From Caldilineaceae bacterium SB0664_bin_27 (GTDB taxonomy: Bacteria; Chloroflexota; Anaerolineae; Caldilineales; Caldilineaceae), in assembly GCA_009838625.1 (NCBI GenBank), contig VXRG01000130.1:1-64000 (forward strand): 64,000 nt of DNA. Direction: 5' to 3'. The translations under genes and the position numbers were made by a program. A model generated the notes under the pieces. It made no database searches and was not told where the DNA came from. It saw only the letters and a program-made list of their open reading frames with translations. Position 1 is the first letter of the stretch. Each line of letters opens with the position of its first letter. Shown piece after piece: positions 63,101 to 64,000 of the stretch.

Positions 63101-64000
63101 GAGGTTCACGAACGGCGTAGGAACGAGAAGGCTGGCTCCGACTGCCGCCAGCGCGCCCAGACCCGCGGCAAAAGAAGAAAACGCAAGAAAGCCGGTTACC
63201 CACGTGAACCTGATCTGGATTCGTCCAATTGCAGCGAATCCGGCATCGCCTGCCTTCGCGCCGAAAGAAAGCGCCTGTTCCAGTCCGATGCCGCCCAGAA
63301 CCGACATCGCCAGAGTGAATGGAAAGACCCATCTGAAGGGGCTGTGGAGCTGGTCCCAGCCGGGCAGGCCGTAGAAAAGAATGGCATAGAGAGGTGTGCC
63401 AAATGCGAAAAGCAGGGAGACCAGCGCCAGAGAGGCGAAGAGCAGGGTCGGCGTGCGCAGATGCCGGATCGCTCGCCAGGCCGTCTCCGGCCCCTCGCCC
63501 TGTGCCCTGCGCAACGATGACGCAATAGCAACGCTGACCGCGAGCGCAGCCAGGAGCCATGTGCTGACTCCCATATAGTTGCCGCCCTCGACATAGTTCT
63601 TGATTCCCCAGAATATGGTATCGGTGGCCTCTCCCAGCCCGTTTACCGTCGCCAGCTGCCAGCGGAGAGCCCAGAGATTGAACCAGTGGTGATGGCTGGG
63701 GTTGCCGAAAATGTCGGGAAGGAGAAATGTAAGGATGTGGCGGTCCGGCCAGGCCCATCCGACGATCTGCTGATAGGTAGCGGAGCCTTCCCGGAAATTC
63801 TGCTGCACAAGCTCGAAAAGGGGCAGGAGTTGGACCGCTCCCGTGGCCAGGCCCAGGACCGGAACCAGGAGGATCCAGCCGGCGATTTTTGCAACCGTCT
63901 GCAGTGTGCGCCGGCCTGTGCTTCGGCGAGACGCCGCGTCGTTTGCCTGCTTGCTCGAACCGTGTTCACCACCGTGGCCGTGGATTCTTCGCCAAGCTGC
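60176..64000 (-). CDS. YfhO-like membrane protein fused to a polysaccharide flippase (5' end outside window)
   Basis: An open frame of at least 1,274 residues that stays open to the window edge, so the N-terminus is missing. The first about 700 visible residues resemble YfhO: many membrane helices around a [16 protein letters not shown] motif, then an external beta domain ([27 protein letters not shown]) and a helix ([20 protein letters not shown]). At [29 protein letters not shown] begins a Wzx/MOP-type flippase of about 14 helices that runs to the end. YfhO proteins are linked to lipoteichoic acid glycosylation and Wzx proteins flip lipid-linked sugars, so one polypeptide may combine glycosylation and export. 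Confidence 0.8.
   Translation of the reverse strand, partial: [1274 protein letters not shown]

Noticed and set aside
62550..63758. Minus-strand open frame of 402 codons in a second frame
   Set aside because: It overlaps the YfhO-flippase gene in another frame and shows no domain; the main frame has continuous membrane-protein character.

Overview
The window looks like a chromosomal piece of a moderately GC-rich bacterium, most likely a Chloroflexota (Chloroflexi) member near the Caldilineales. This is inferred from gene content and protein style, not from a marker-gene search. Supporting signs are a SUF iron-sulfur operon carrying its own SufR-type regulator and a Rieske ferredoxin, a mevalonate kinase beside methylmalonyl-CoA metabolism, lipoprotein-anchored transport proteins, PspC and cyclic-nucleotide-binding proteins, a caa3-type CtaG, many GTG/TTG starts, and no outer-membrane genes. 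No rRNA, CRISPR array or intact insertion sequence was seen.

Layout. 0.3-9.4 kb holds a Gfo/Idh/MocA oxidoreductase, a double PspC membrane protein, a sigma / anti-sigma / mutM operon, a tRNA-Leu(CAA) with its own promoter and terminator, a membrane-anchored protein with four cyclic-nucleotide-binding domains, and a D-threonine-aldolase-like enzyme. 9.7-21.5 kb holds a CDP-alcohol phosphatidyltransferase, a glycogen-type glycosyltransferase with branching enzyme and nagA, mevalonate kinase with a glycerophosphodiesterase, an HDAC-type deacetylase and a large orphan protein. 21.6-26.7 kb is a complete BMP/nucleoside-type ABC importer. 27-35.3 kb holds rsfS, an unusual nucleoside-diphosphate-kinase-like protein, and a long minus-strand run dnaX - ybaB - recR - methylmalonyl-CoA mutase - thioesterase, followed after a decayed ATPase fragment by methylmalonyl-CoA epimerase and a TPR protein.

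37-41.6 kb is the clearest accessory island. About 1 kb of gene-poor DNA is followed by a plus-strand cassette: an FRG-domain TPR protein, a two-membrane-segment coiled-coil protein and a TPR protein overlapping it by four bases, closed by an intrinsic terminator. I regard this as the best candidate for an undescribed system.

41.6-48.4 kb is a SUF operon (sufR-sufC-sufB-sufD-sulfurtransferase-sufU-Rieske-sufT-like). It has no cysteine desulfurase; a two-domain rhodanese occupies the usual sufS place. A perfect 14-bp inverted repeat overlaps the -35 box of its promoter. About 0.95 kb of non-coding DNA follows. 49.3-54.7 kb is a housekeeping cluster (yceD-rpmF-fabD, fabG, nusB, tatA/B-tatC). 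54.8-64 kb holds a nucleotidyltransferase, a PAP2 phosphatase, a lipoprotein metalloprotease, CtaG, an alkyltransferase-like DNA repair protein and a very large YfhO-flippase fusion that runs off the window end.
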